Both the position numbers and the translations under genes were made by a program. 64,000 bases of DNA from Botryotinia globosa (Eukaryota; Ascomycota; Leotiomycetes; Helotiales; Sclerotiniaceae): assembly GCA_014898425.1 (NCBI GenBank), contig RCSZ01000011.1:556501-620500 (forward strand), read 5' to 3'. Positions 26,201 to 38,141 of the stretch are shown one piece after another. How positions within the stretch are numbered: position 1 is the first letter of the stretch; each line of letters starts with the position of its first letter. The notes below the pieces were generated by a model, which was not told where the DNA came from, made no database searches, and was given only the letters and a program-made list of their open reading frames with translations.

Positions 26201-26466
26201 TATTATTAATATCAATGTATAACAAGTCTCTGTTATCAATGGATTTCTATTATTATGTATAAAATCTAACAATTTTATGAATATATATGAAAATATAAAA
26301 ACAAATTGTCGTTTTATTCTAAATATTAAAGAAACTGTAAAAATTAAACAAAATATAATAATTAAATTTCAAATAGTTTTAGATTTAACTATTAATTTCA
26401 ATTTACAATTTCTAAATACAAATAATATTAATTAAATTGAATATATTAATTCAAATAATATAATTG
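26201..26466. other. A/T-rich sequence left of the copia LTR
   Basis: No feature recognised. It is the left flank of the copia element. Confidence 0.4.
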
Positions 26467-26540
26467 TGTGAACAAGGGAATTCATCTATAGGGAATTCAC
26501 TTCAAGGAAATGACCTCAATATAAAGACTATTGTATTAAA
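26467..26540 (+). repeat. copia 5' LTR, left piece
   Basis: Matches 37909-37982 with transitions. Its last 15 bp, gactattgtattaaa, are the target site duplicated by R1-B. Confidence 0.85.
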
Positions 26541-29500
26541 TAATAGTAATAATAGTAGTATTTATTAACATTCATCGAGCTAGCTTAAAACTAATCTTGG
26601 GAATCTTTTGAGGGATATAGGGATATATTAAATTATAGATTTATTTAATATTTTAGAAAACAATTTATATATATAAGAATCAGAGTCTATTTTAATAATT
26701 TCTTTTTTATTAATTGAAATAAAGTCAATAGTATTTTTAGGATTTTAAAGAGTTAGATATAATTTTTTAGAAATAAATAAATGTGGGTTATAAGGATATA
26801 TATTTATAAAATATATAGATATTGAATAATATTTTTATTATATCTTTTAATTGTTATTTTAAATTAGATAAGGGAAAAATAAAGTTTGATTAAAATAAAA
26901 AAAAGAAAAGAGAAAAAGGGAAAAAGATAATTAAATGCTTTTAATAAGAGCAAATATTAATATAAAATTGAATAATTCTGAAGAATTTGATTAATATTAA
27001 TGATTGTAATATTAGAAATAAAAGATAATTAAGATTCTTTGTTATTAATAAAAATAGAAATAAAAATGATTGTTTAAATTATTTTTCGAATTGAGTTAGT
27101 GATTTATAATATAATATTAAATGCTTAGAAATCTTTTAATAGTTATAGAAGTATTTTAAATTAATATTTTGATATTGGAATTTCTTATAGTATTATATAA
27201 AATCCTTATATTTTATATATATAGCTAGAATATAATGTAGTGTTTTTCTTAGTAAATTTAATTCTAAAGGAAGTTTAATTATATAGGTAAGATTTTATTT
27301 ATTATAAATATCTAAAAGAATAGATTATGATTTCTTTTATTAAAATTATTTCATTTGATTATAGAATTCTTTAATAATAGTTTTTATTTTATTAATAATA
27401 GATATTGAAATAGATTTTAAATTATAAACAGATTTGTAAATCTCAAAATCAATAAGTTTGTTAATAATCTTGTTTCTCTTAATATTTATATATCCAAAGG
27501 ATTAGCAAATTTTAATATCAAAGATTTATATAATATTTTGATAAATATAGAAAATCTATTAGAAAGAATTGAATATATTATTATATAAATATCAAATTAT
27601 TGAAATATTATTGATATAGAATTATAAATATTATTTGTTAAATAAAGGGATTTTTAAAATATATTTAAAATTTATATAAATTTCAATTATTTTTGAATTG
27701 AAAATATATAAGATATTATTAATTAAATTTAAGTTAATAATAATTTGCTTTTTGTTTTGATATATTATATATTTATATTCAACAAGCTTTTTTTTATTAA
27801 TAATTTATTCAAAGTTATTTGAAAAGATTAAGATTTTATTAAAAGGGAAGTAAAATTATTATTTTTTAAAACTAATAACTATTATTTTCTTATTAATATT
27901 TTTTATTAAATTTATTTAATATTTTGAAAAGAAATGTGGGGGTTGTAATATAAAATATATAATATTAAAAAGGATTATTTCTAAATATTAAATTTTGGTT
28001 TTAAGTTTTTATTATTAATTAATATTTTTATTCTTAATAATAAATAGGGATATAATTTAATAAATTATAAAATAGGAAATATTTATTAATTAGATATATA
28101 TAGCAAAATAAAGTTTAACTTTATTCAGTATTATATTAATAAATAAAATATTTGTATTTTTAAAAAAAATAGTTGTTAAAATAATCTTTTAAATTAAAAA
28201 TATATTCCTAAATATTAGAATAAATGTTTATTCTAATAGATCAATATATTAATCTATTTAGAAGGAGATAGTAAGATTATAGATAATATATTAAATATAA
28301 AATGATTTCATTCTACTATCAAATTATATTTTGATTTTATATAAAAAAAAGAATAATATAGATAATAATAGTTTTATATAAAGCTAAAATTAAAGGATTA
28401 TTAATTGTTTTTATAAAACTATAAATATAATATATTATTATTTAAATTTTAATAATCCTTATAATTATATATTTTTTAAAAAAAAGTTTTTTATTAAATT
28501 AAATTCTAAATTATTTTAAAATAAATTATATTTCATTCTCAATTATAATAATTAATACAATAATAAACTTTTTATTAATAATATAAAGAAAAACATAATT
28601 TTCTCTTTTTTTAATAAAATAAATTATTTTAAATTTCTTAAAAATAAAAATAATTTTATTATTATTATTTTATTTGAAAATCTTTTTTATATTATTTGTT
28701 AAAATATAAATATTGATATCTAAAGATTAAGAAATCTAATATAAGCAAAAATTATTAATATATTCAAAATATAGCTTTATATTTTATAATATAAATTCAA
28801 TTAGATATAATATATATAAAATTAAAAAAAGAGGGGAGTTCTATAATATTTTATATATAACCCTATAATTAAATATAATTAAATTCTTTAAGCAAACTTG
28901 AATATATTAATTGATAAAAAAGAAATCAATTAGTTTTAAAAAGGCTAAAGATTAATTTTATCTAATTATTCTTTTCAATAGTTTTTGTTTTAAAAGTATA
29001 TTAAAAATGTCTTAAATATTTATAATAATTATAATAATTTTTAATCCTTGGGAAAAGGTAGTTTCTATATTATATATAAAATAAGCAATTAGATTTATAA
29101 TATTTTTTTTAAAAAGAGTTTTTTTATACTATAAATTAAGGATATTATTAATTAGTATAATTTATATCAAATAATGAATTACAATTCTTTCTAAATCTTT
29201 TGAAATATAAAAAATAAATATAATTAATTATTAGAAATAAATAAAGAATTTATTCTTTTTATCAATCTTAAATAATATAGCTATTTCAATAAACTTCCAA
29301 ATTTATAAAATGAAATTGAATATTAGATATTGATTATAGAGTTTGTATAGAATACTACTAATTATTAATTAGTAAATTTTAAATATTTATATTATAATAT
29401 AATCAATATTTAAAAAAATACTGGAGATTTTAATAATATTATATTCAATCTTTTTTATTAAAATAGATTGGGATTATTCTAAAATACCTAATTTATTTCA

Positions 29501-30972
29501 ATTTTTAAAAAGATTATATTTAAAATTATTAAAAATATTAAAATAATTGAGAATCTTTTTATATAAAACCTCAATTTTATTTATAATATTTTCAATAAGG
29601 TTTTTGTTAATAAATAATAGGGGCGATTTCAGATTAAATTTTAATTTATATTAATTAATAATTCTATAAAACTCTTTATTATTTTTAATTTTATTTATAA
29701 TATTTTTTTAATAATTATATTTTACTTATTAAACTACTCTATGGAAAATTTGAATTATTTAAAAAATATTTTTGTTTGAAGTATTATATCCATAAAGATA
29801 ATTTCGATACACCTTTTTGTATTCAAAGATTTATTATAATATAATTTTATTATCTTTTTTATCAAATTTGTTAATTATATAAATAGCAATATTTATTATC
29901 ATTATAAAATCTATTATATATATTTCAATTATAACTTTATTTATAAAGGAAAAAGAATTAGAAAGATAGATTATACTAATATATATTAAATTAGAGAATT
30001 TTTCCAATTTTATTTTTGGGATTTTATAATAATATTGCTTTAATAAGATTATATTTTATCCTAGAATAATAATAATTTATATCTTATAATTCAAATTATT
30101 ATATATATCTTTTCTAATAATAATCCTAATGAAAAAAATATTTAAAAAGATGAAATTAATAATATAATCAATTTTATATATAAATTTATTAGAAATATTA
30201 ATGAAATCTATATTATTATTATTAAATTAATATATTAAATCCGAATCCTTATATTTAGATTGTATTTCTGATTTGAATATATAATATTAAATATTGAAAT
30301 CGTTTTTTATCAAATATCGAAATAATAGAATTAAATATAATATATAATCAATTGCTTTATTATTATTATTTAACTAATAATACAAATTGAATATAGCATT
30401 TCTATTTATATCGATTTAAAAAAGATCTCTACTATATATAAAATAATATTATTATATATATAGATTAGTATTTTTATATATATATATTATAATCTAAAAG
30501 TGATTTAGTTTTTTAGAGTTTTTAAAATCCTAGGAATTTATTAGAATATAATAATTATAATTCGAATAGTTTTGAATTTATATATTAATAATTATTTAGA
30601 GTTTTTGAATATATATAATATCGATTTATTAGATATTAGAAATTACAAGAATTATTATATATATAAAAGTATTTCTATTAATATTAGCTTAATAGATTTA
30701 TAAATTATATTATTGGATCTATCAATTACAAATTTTATTACAAAGTTTATTATATTATATTAACATTAACAAAATGTTTTTTTGGAATTAAATATACTAA
30801 ATTTATTAGAGCTTTATATATAATAAAGGGTATTCTTATTTTTTCCTTTGTTTGTTTTCAAATATAACCTAGAAATTCTTATTCAAAGGAAGATAAATAT
30901 TTAGGTTATAATTATAAAAGTTTATATTTAGATTATAATTATAAAAGCTTATATTTAATTGTAAATTAGGAT

Positions 30973-31236
30973 TTGATTAGTAATAGACATAAATCCAATT
31001 TATTTATATTAAATAATAATAATATTATACTTGTATTTATTAATAAGTTTTATAATTATAATTATAGGAATATCAGGTATTTTTATTTCAGGGATTTTAA
31101 TAAATATATTGATTATTTTGTATTAAACCTCCCTTATTTTTCGAATAATCTTGAATTTATTTTTAATAAAGAATATTATAATATTATTTTTGTATTAAAG
31201 AATAACAAAGTATTTATTATACCCAATTTTGAATAA
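30973..31236 (+). pseudogene. R1 conserved frame, segment c (copy B)
   Basis: An 87-residue open frame homologous to 22512-22769 and 50354-50617. It is preceded in frame by two tyrosine-rich repeats. It retains Pro and Glu residues that other copies lost (for example NLPYFSNNLEFIFNKEYYN), so copy B is useful for reconstructing the ancestor. No family recognised. Confidence 0.55.
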
Positions 31237-31750
31237 ATTATAATAGTTGATATATTTAAATAGTATTATATAATTAATACCTACTAATCCCTTATATATA
31301 TTTATTTAATAATTATAATAAATACAAAGAAAAAATTAATTATATATAAAAAAAAACAATATTCTTAATAATCTAGATTATATCAAACCACAATATATTT
31401 CTTTTCAATTAATTTGAAAAAGCTGCTAGTATTAAAAAAAATAAAAGAATAGATTATTTTAATGAATAAAATAATCCAAGTGATTTTGCCAAAGTGTTTG
31501 TTAATTCTATAATTAGAGGATTTGATAATAATTAAATACTTTTTTATTTGTATAAAGATTTCGTTGAAAACAAGAGTCTTGTTTATTATAATTATTCTAT
31601 TATTCAGATTTATAAAGGAAATAGGGATTTCTATAATCATATAATTATATAATTATATTAAATCTTTAAGATAATTAAGAATAGAGTATCTAATATTTGT
31701 AATACTTTTTATTAATTATATTTATTGTAAAGCAAATTGTGAATATCGCT

Positions 31751-32410
31751 AATTGTAAAGGTAATGGTTTAGTTTATAACTATAAATAAGATTGTTAGGA
31801 TATCAATTAAGAAAAGGTTTTTAATGATTTTTGCAAGATATTATTAAAAAGCGAAAACAAAAAATCAATTGAATAAAGCCAAGGGTTTGTATTTAGTAAA
31901 CAATTTCTAATTCTAACATTAAATATAATTCGAAATGGAATTTCTTTTTAATATAGAGTTGTAGAAGATTTTCTTAAATTATATATTTCTGGGTTTGAAA
32001 AATACATTATTTCTAGTACTATTTGTACTATTAGATTTGATTATCTCCACAAAGATTTTAAAGCTGATAATAGATATAATATAAATAAAAGATTAAATAT
32101 AAATACTAAGAAATACAAAAAGAGCAATAATATTAATAAAAAAAATAATAATTATGAAATTAATTATAAAGCTAATAAATTCCTTTATAAAAGCCATACT
32201 AAGCATATTTATATAAAATACTACAAAGATATCGAATAATATTATAAAGCTTGTAATAACCACACATTTGCTTTTTGTATTACATTCAAAAACATCAAAT
32301 TGCTTTTTGATGATATTTGATATATTCGAAATAGTATTTTGATTATAGCGATTAGCTTTGAAAAGGGAAAGTGTTTGAATATTCATTCTACTTCTTTTTC
32401 TTTTAATTAT
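31751..32410 (+). pseudogene. R1 conserved frame, segment b (copy B)
   Basis: About 220 codons remain in one frame with roughly eight stops. The composition is that of a soluble protein rich in Lys, Asp, Glu and Asn. Recognisable shared pieces are YYKACNNHTFAFCITFKNI and KLLFDDI. The same frame is present in copy C at 51123-51777. The minus-strand frame here (32093-32386) is strongly hydrophobic and is more likely its complement. No domain recognised. Confidence 0.5.
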
Positions 32411-32663
32411 ATAAAATTGATTGAGGTTGAATAAGGATTATAAATCCGATAGGTGTATAAATCTAAGATTTAATAATTGCAAGGAATGATTTGATATTAT
32501 AAATCCGTTATTTAATAATATTACTATAAAAGCAATTATTGAATTAGGTAAAAGGATTTATAAAGAATATAGAGAATTAATTCTATATAATAAAATCGGA
32601 AATACGAAGATACCTCGATTTTGGAATGTTATGTTGATCTGCTATTTTGACTATTATATTGAA

Positions 32664-32822
32664 GGAATTAAATGGATATAAAAAAGATTAATTTTTTAAT
32701 AGTATTTATATAAAACCTATTATTTTCCTATTTAATGAATTCTTTAAATAGAATATAATTAGATATATAAAATCGATATTATATATGAATAATATATCTT
32801 CTATATCCTTCTCAAATCAATA
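32664..32822 (+). repeat. copia 5' LTR, right piece
   Basis: Continues the LTR from ggaattaaatggatataaa to ccttctcaaatcaata and aligns with 37983-38141. It is more eroded than the 3' LTR, which still shows gtgggtgctacgtcttccgt. Confidence 0.85.
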
Positions 32823-33659
32823 TTAATTAATGATATTATAAATTTAAATTAATTATTTGAAAAATTAAATCCTTCTTTTTATTCTTATTTTTTCATTTTT
32901 ATTATATATAATATTAGATTTAAAAAAGTTAACAAATAATCTAAATAATCTAAGCCCAAATAATTTATTCCTCAAATTGTAAAAGCCTTTTATAATATTA
33001 TTAGTATAAATTTATTATAGGATTCTGCAATTAATTATAATAACATAATAAATACTCTTTTTTTTATTTTTATAAAGAAAGATACAATTTAGAAAAAAGA
33101 AAGTTTAAAAGATATAAAATTCAAAAAGGAATTTTAGAATTATTTCTTTTTAAAAAACCTTTTTATAATTAAATAGTTTTTCAAAGGATTTATATTTCGA
33201 GTTGTAATTGAATATTATATTAATAATTACTTTTTTTTATAAAATAGTTGTATATTTAAATACAAAGGTTATTAATATATATTTTTTAAAAATGGTTATA
33301 TATAATTTCGATTTTATTTGATAATATTTCTTTAAGAATATCAAAAAGCTAATATTATATAGTTTTTATAAGATTTTGTAATATTATAAAATATATATCA
33401 ATTTTAATATAGATATTAAAAACATTTTTTTAAAAGTGTTTTTATATAAGAGATATTATAATTAAATTATAGAATAATTTAGGGAATATTAAATTGAAAT
33501 ATAATTATTTATATTCGATATATAAATTAATGTTTCTATTGAATTCGATTCAAAATTTTAAAATAAGTATATTATTAATATTTCTATTGGATTTCTAAAT
33601 AGTGATTTAAATAATTATATAATTTTATTAAAATTTAGTAAAGTTATAAGGAATCTAGA

Positions 33660-34590
33660 TATTTATAGAGAATCATTTGATAATAATAGTAATAATTCGA
33701 ATAACTTTAATAATAATAATTGGAATAATGATAGAGATAGAAATAATGGAAATAGTAGTAAAGATGATAAAGATAATAATGATTTTAATTATATTAATTA
33801 TAAGAATAATTATAGTATCGATTAATATAATCAAAACTATTATTTTATTAATCTTTTAAAGATTTATAGAAATGATAATAGATATTAAAGTATTAATGAT
33901 TCTTTTGATTTAAAGATTATTATATTTAAGGAATATTATTGTAAAGTATTTGTATTATTTGAGATAATAATAATAGTTTTTCTAATTATATTTTTAGATA
34001 TAATTAGAGAATATTATTAAATAAATCTAAGCTGATTTTTTAATATATTTTAGAAATTATATATTATAATAATTAATAATTTTAAAGAATCTAAATATTA
34101 ATAGAATATATTTCTTAAATGGAATAATATTTCTTTTAAAGTTTATATCAAGAAAAATCCTAATATAAATCTTTAAAAAGTATTTAATATAATAATTATA
34201 AACTTATATTTCTTTTAATATATAATTCCTTCGATTATATATAATTTTTAATCATATTATATTAAGGTTTTATTTATATATATTAATATTCTGGAATATT
34301 ATTTTATAATATATAATTTTTATTCAAATATTTGGAATCTAATTAATCAGATTAAATAGATAATCGATTTTTATCAAAAAGTATTTTCAAAATAAATTAT
34401 AATTAAAATATTTTTTATAAATTGATATTTTTATAATAATAAATCTTCGAATTTTTCTTTTCAAAAACTTTATAATAAATATATTAATAAATTATCTTTT
34501 TTTATATTATTTAATAAAAGCAGGGATAATTATTATTTTTTTAATTATAGAAAAAAAGATTATAAATATTATATATATATTTAAAAGAAA
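33660..34590 (+). pseudogene. copia gag-like remnant
   Basis: An Asn/Asp/Ser-rich open stretch (33660-33824, e.g. NNNWNNDRDRNNGNSSKDD) resembles a disordered gag segment. Near 34528-34577 a pattern with Tyr where a CX2CX4HX4C zinc knuckle would have Cys and His is visible. Three of its four positions are explained by RIP and the first is not. Position between the 5' LTR and pol fits gag. Confidence is moderate at best. Confidence 0.4.
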
Positions 34591-35252
34591 AAAGATTTAT
34601 TTAAAATGAATTATTATATTTAATATAAGAATAATTAAAAGATTAATTATTGAATATAATTAATATTTAGTATAAAAGAAAATTGAGAAAATTAAATATA
34701 ATAAAACTATTTTTAATTAAATAATAATCTAATTTGATATTAAAACAATTTTCTTTATTAATTTATTTAATATAAAACTTTTATTCGAAAATATAAAATA
34801 GAATATAATGAAAATTGATATTCTATTTTTATTTTATTTGATAAATATAAATAAACTCAAATTCAAATATAATAATTTTGAAAATATTATTATTATATCT
34901 AAAAATATTTATTTTATATATCGAAAATTCAATTAAATATTTTTATTATAAAATATTAATATTTAAAATATAATTTATTATTTTATTAATAATAAAGAAT
35001 ATTATTTTATTAAAATCAAATTATAATGAATTCATTACTGATTTGAATATCTATCTATCTTCATATTCTATAAAATATTTAAATACTTTAAATATAATAA
35101 AAACTTTTGAAATAATCAAATAATTTACAAAATTTTATTACTATTATTAAATTTATAATAAATTATTAAACAAATTCAAGTTTTCTTTATTTAATAAAAA
35201 CTTCGAATTCAATCATACAATATTTATTAATATTTTCTATATCAATAACAAT

Positions 35253-35356
35253 TTTATTTTATATATTATCAATAAAACTATATATTTTCAAATTATTTGA
35301 TAATTAAATAATATAATTATAAAATATATAGTTTTATTGATAATATATAAAATAAA
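35253..35356. repeat. perfect 36-bp inverted repeat inside copia pol
   Basis: Arms 35253-35288 and 35321-35356 are exact reverse complements, separated by 32 bp. The arm includes tatcaataaaactatatat. An exact palindrome in otherwise randomly eroded coding sequence must have formed after most of the mutation. Confidence 0.9.
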
Positions 35357-36299
35357 TTCTATAAATATTAAATTAATATATATATTAATCTATTAGAATA
35401 TATTATTTACAATATAAATATTAATTTTATTAAAAAAGAGTTTTAATAATATATTAATTCAATATTTATTCAAATTAAAATAGTTTTTATAAAATTTATT
35501 ATTCGATTAATATTATTAAAAGATTTTATACATTATTATATAAATCTTATAAAATTATCTATAAAAAAACTTATAATTTAGATATCAATAAAACTTTTGT
35601 ACTTTAAATAACTATAAAAACTATCAATGATATTACAGAATTAAATAGATCAATATCTACCCTATTTGTTTTCAATATTTCCCTTTATTATATTAAAAAT
35701 AACCCTTCAATACTAATTATTCTATAACAAATAATAATAATCTTAAAAATTAAAATAAAGATTTACAAAATTCATAATTCTATAAAAATATAAAAAACTA
35801 TAAATACACATAACAAATCTTCAATCATTATACTCTATAATTTATTATTAAATAGTAATATATTAATCTGAAAAAAAAGCAATAATACTATTTCAAAAGA
35901 ATATTAAGAATCTATCCTATTTCTCAATATAAATAACAAGATATATATATTCAATTTATTTTATAAATTTATAAAATTCGGATTTATATTAATAAAACTT
36001 TATTATCAAATTAATCAAATTAATAAAATTAATTAAATCAATTATATTCCAAATCCTTATATTCCAAATTATTTCAATAAATATAAAGTAATTTTATCAA
36101 AATTTAATAAAATTAGATTACCTATTTTTGATATATTAATTATATATATTATAAATTCTAAACAATTCTTTTTAAAATTATTTAAAAACAATCAAATACC
36201 TATACTAATATCTTTTTTATAAATAATTATACTTCAAATTCAAACTTATATATAAAATTAATATTCTAATTACTTTATTATCCATTTCAAAAAACTAAT

Positions 36300-37830
36300 T
36301 ATATATAAAGAATCCAAAAAAAAGGAGATTAATAAATTAACAATTAAAAATATATTCAAAATTATATTATTAATAAACATTCCTTTAGAAATACACATTT
36401 TTAAATTGCAATTTGTTAATAAAAAAAAATAAAAAAATAAAAAAATAAATACTAAATTCTACAAATCAAAACTAATTATTCAAATATATAATAATATTAA
36501 TAAAAAAAATATTTTGATATAATCACCAATAATTCAACAATTTTATTAATATATTCTAATCTTATTAACTATAAATATTCGAAAAGATAATATAGATATA
36601 TACATTTGGAATATTATTCAAATATATATTCAATCTATATTAAATTTATATTATATATTTTATATTTATATTTTAAAAGAAATAAATCTATCTATTAATA
36701 TGATATTACCCATTATTAAATTATTATATAATATTTCAGAAATAGAAAACTATTAGTTTAGAATGTATTATATTCATTATTGTAAGAAACTTAAGATATG
36801 ATAATTTATATATAATTTTTATCTTCTATATATTAATAATAAAAGGATTAGATTTATTATTATAGAATTACAAATGAATAATATATTTATTGTAGGAAAC
36901 AATATATTTATATGGATTAAAAATAAACAATTCAAATAAACTAGTTTTATAATTAAAAATTATAAGATATCAATTTATAATTATCTATTAAAATTTAATG
37001 ATATTACTTTCATATTTCAAAACAATAATATTTATTTTAATCAAAAGAATTAATATAGTAATTTACAATTTGTTTTTATAAAATTTATAACTATTTATAG
37101 AATATATAATAAAATCTAAAAATATATTTTTTATATATAATTAATATATTATATAATAAGCTTATAGAGTATATATGATAACAATATATTAATCTAAAGT
37201 ATCTTTCGATTTTTCAATAATTATATAGACAATACAATCTAACAAAAATAATATTACAATATTAAATAAATACATCAAATAGCAAAAAGAGAATTCTATC
37301 AAAGAATTGAATTATATATTATTCAATTTAAATTTATTCAAAATCATTATTTTTATAAATACTTTTTTTTATAAACAATAAAGATTATTCATTCCAAATA
37401 GATTATATGATTATTATAATAAATAAATATAATAATACTAATATTGTTTATTAATTATTCATTAAATATCAGAGAATTATATATAGTATTTTGATGTTCA
37501 AACTATACAAATTAATTCAGGGTTTTGATATCAATATAATAATCATTTTAATAATTAATACTATTCTCAACAAAAAGATTCTATTAATTTTATATACTAA
37601 TTCAAAATTGTTATACAATTTATTTACTAAGCTAAATACAACTAATAAAAAAAGGTTAATAATCGATATTATAATATTATACTAATCTTATAAGAGAAAA
37701 AAGATTATTGAAATTATATAAATCGATAATCTAATTAATCTAATTAATACAATAACAAAGGGAAAATTCTATCAAACTCTAACTGATTTAATTAATATAA
37801 ATAAAATTAATATCAAGATAATGAAATAAA
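36300..37830 (+). pseudogene. copia pol remnant (reverse transcriptase and RNase H)
   Basis: The frame near 36310-36540 shows RKEID-like and KSRLVIQAYND-like phrases in eroded form (KSKLIIQIYNNINKKNILI), then SPIIQ. This is the usual start of the copia reverse transcriptase. Near 36721-36800 it reads LLYNISEIENY, corresponding to the conserved LYGIPEAGN region. The Asp-Asp pair is now Asn-Asn (GLKINN at 36914-36931). An uninterrupted 64-codon RNase H stretch lies at 37491-37685 (LYKLIQGFDI...LYTNSKLLYN), with the catalytic Asp of TDS changed to Asn. Stops are frequent, so the product is dead. Confidence 0.85.
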
Positions 37831-37908
37831 TAAATAAATATAAAAAAAGAATTAATTCTATCTAATAAAAAATTATTATATTGAAATCATAAAAGAGAAT
37901 TCTAAATA

Positions 37909-38141
37909 TATAAATAAAGGAATTCATTTATAGGGAATTCACTTTAAGGAAATAACTCTAATATAAAGGCTACTATATTAAAGGAATTAAATGGATATAA
38001 AAAAACTAGCTCTTTCAATAGCACCTATATAAAGCCTATTACTTTCTTATTTAGCTAGCTCTTTAGATAGAATACAATTAGACATACAGAACCTACATTA
38101 TATGTGGGTGCTACGTCTTCCGTATCCTTCTCGAACTAATA
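37909..38141 (+). repeat. copia 3' LTR (233 bp)
   Basis: The pair of the split 5' LTR. The left half is strongly eroded, while the right half (38080-38141) keeps gtgggtgctacgtcttccgt and ccttctcgaac. Confidence 0.9.

Larger units (their letters stand above)
26541..32648 (+). mobile_element. R1 family copy B (complete, in the copia LTR)
   Basis: The copy is 6108 bp. The left end is an imperfect taatagtaataatagtag run followed by tatttattaacattcatcg. The right end comes just after ttgatctg. Flanking duplications are gactattgtattaaa (26526-26540) and gactattatattgaa (32649-32663), 15 bp with two transitions. Both lie in the copia LTR, so this insertion is younger than the copia. Plus-strand frames near 29017-29330, 30973-31236, 31751-32410 and 32415-32645 parallel those of copy C. 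Confidence 0.9.
26467..38141 (+). mobile_element. Ty1/copia retrotransposon, RIP-degraded, split by R1-B
   Basis: The LTRs are 26467-26540 plus 32664-32822 (5', interrupted) and 37909-38141 (3'). Removing R1-B and one target copy rejoins a 233-bp 5' LTR, exactly the length of the 3' LTR. LTRs start tgtgaacaaggg (tataaataaagg in the 3' copy) and end ...ctaata or ...tcaata. The internal part is 32823-37908. It has an Asn/Asp-rich gag-like stretch and, from about 36300, recognisable copia reverse transcriptase and RNase H remnants. There is no matching 5-bp target duplication: the left flank is spacer and the right flank is R1-L. Rearrangement after insertion is likely. Confidence 0.9.

Noticed and set aside
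32093..32386. 97-residue hydrophobic minus-strand frame as a membrane protein gene
   Set aside because: It is the complement of R1 segment b, whose plus-strand reading has more protein-like composition and matches copy C.
33677..33859. 60-residue Ile/Met-rich plus-strand frame
   Set aside because: It is the out-of-frame reading of the Asn/Asp-rich copia gag-like stretch.
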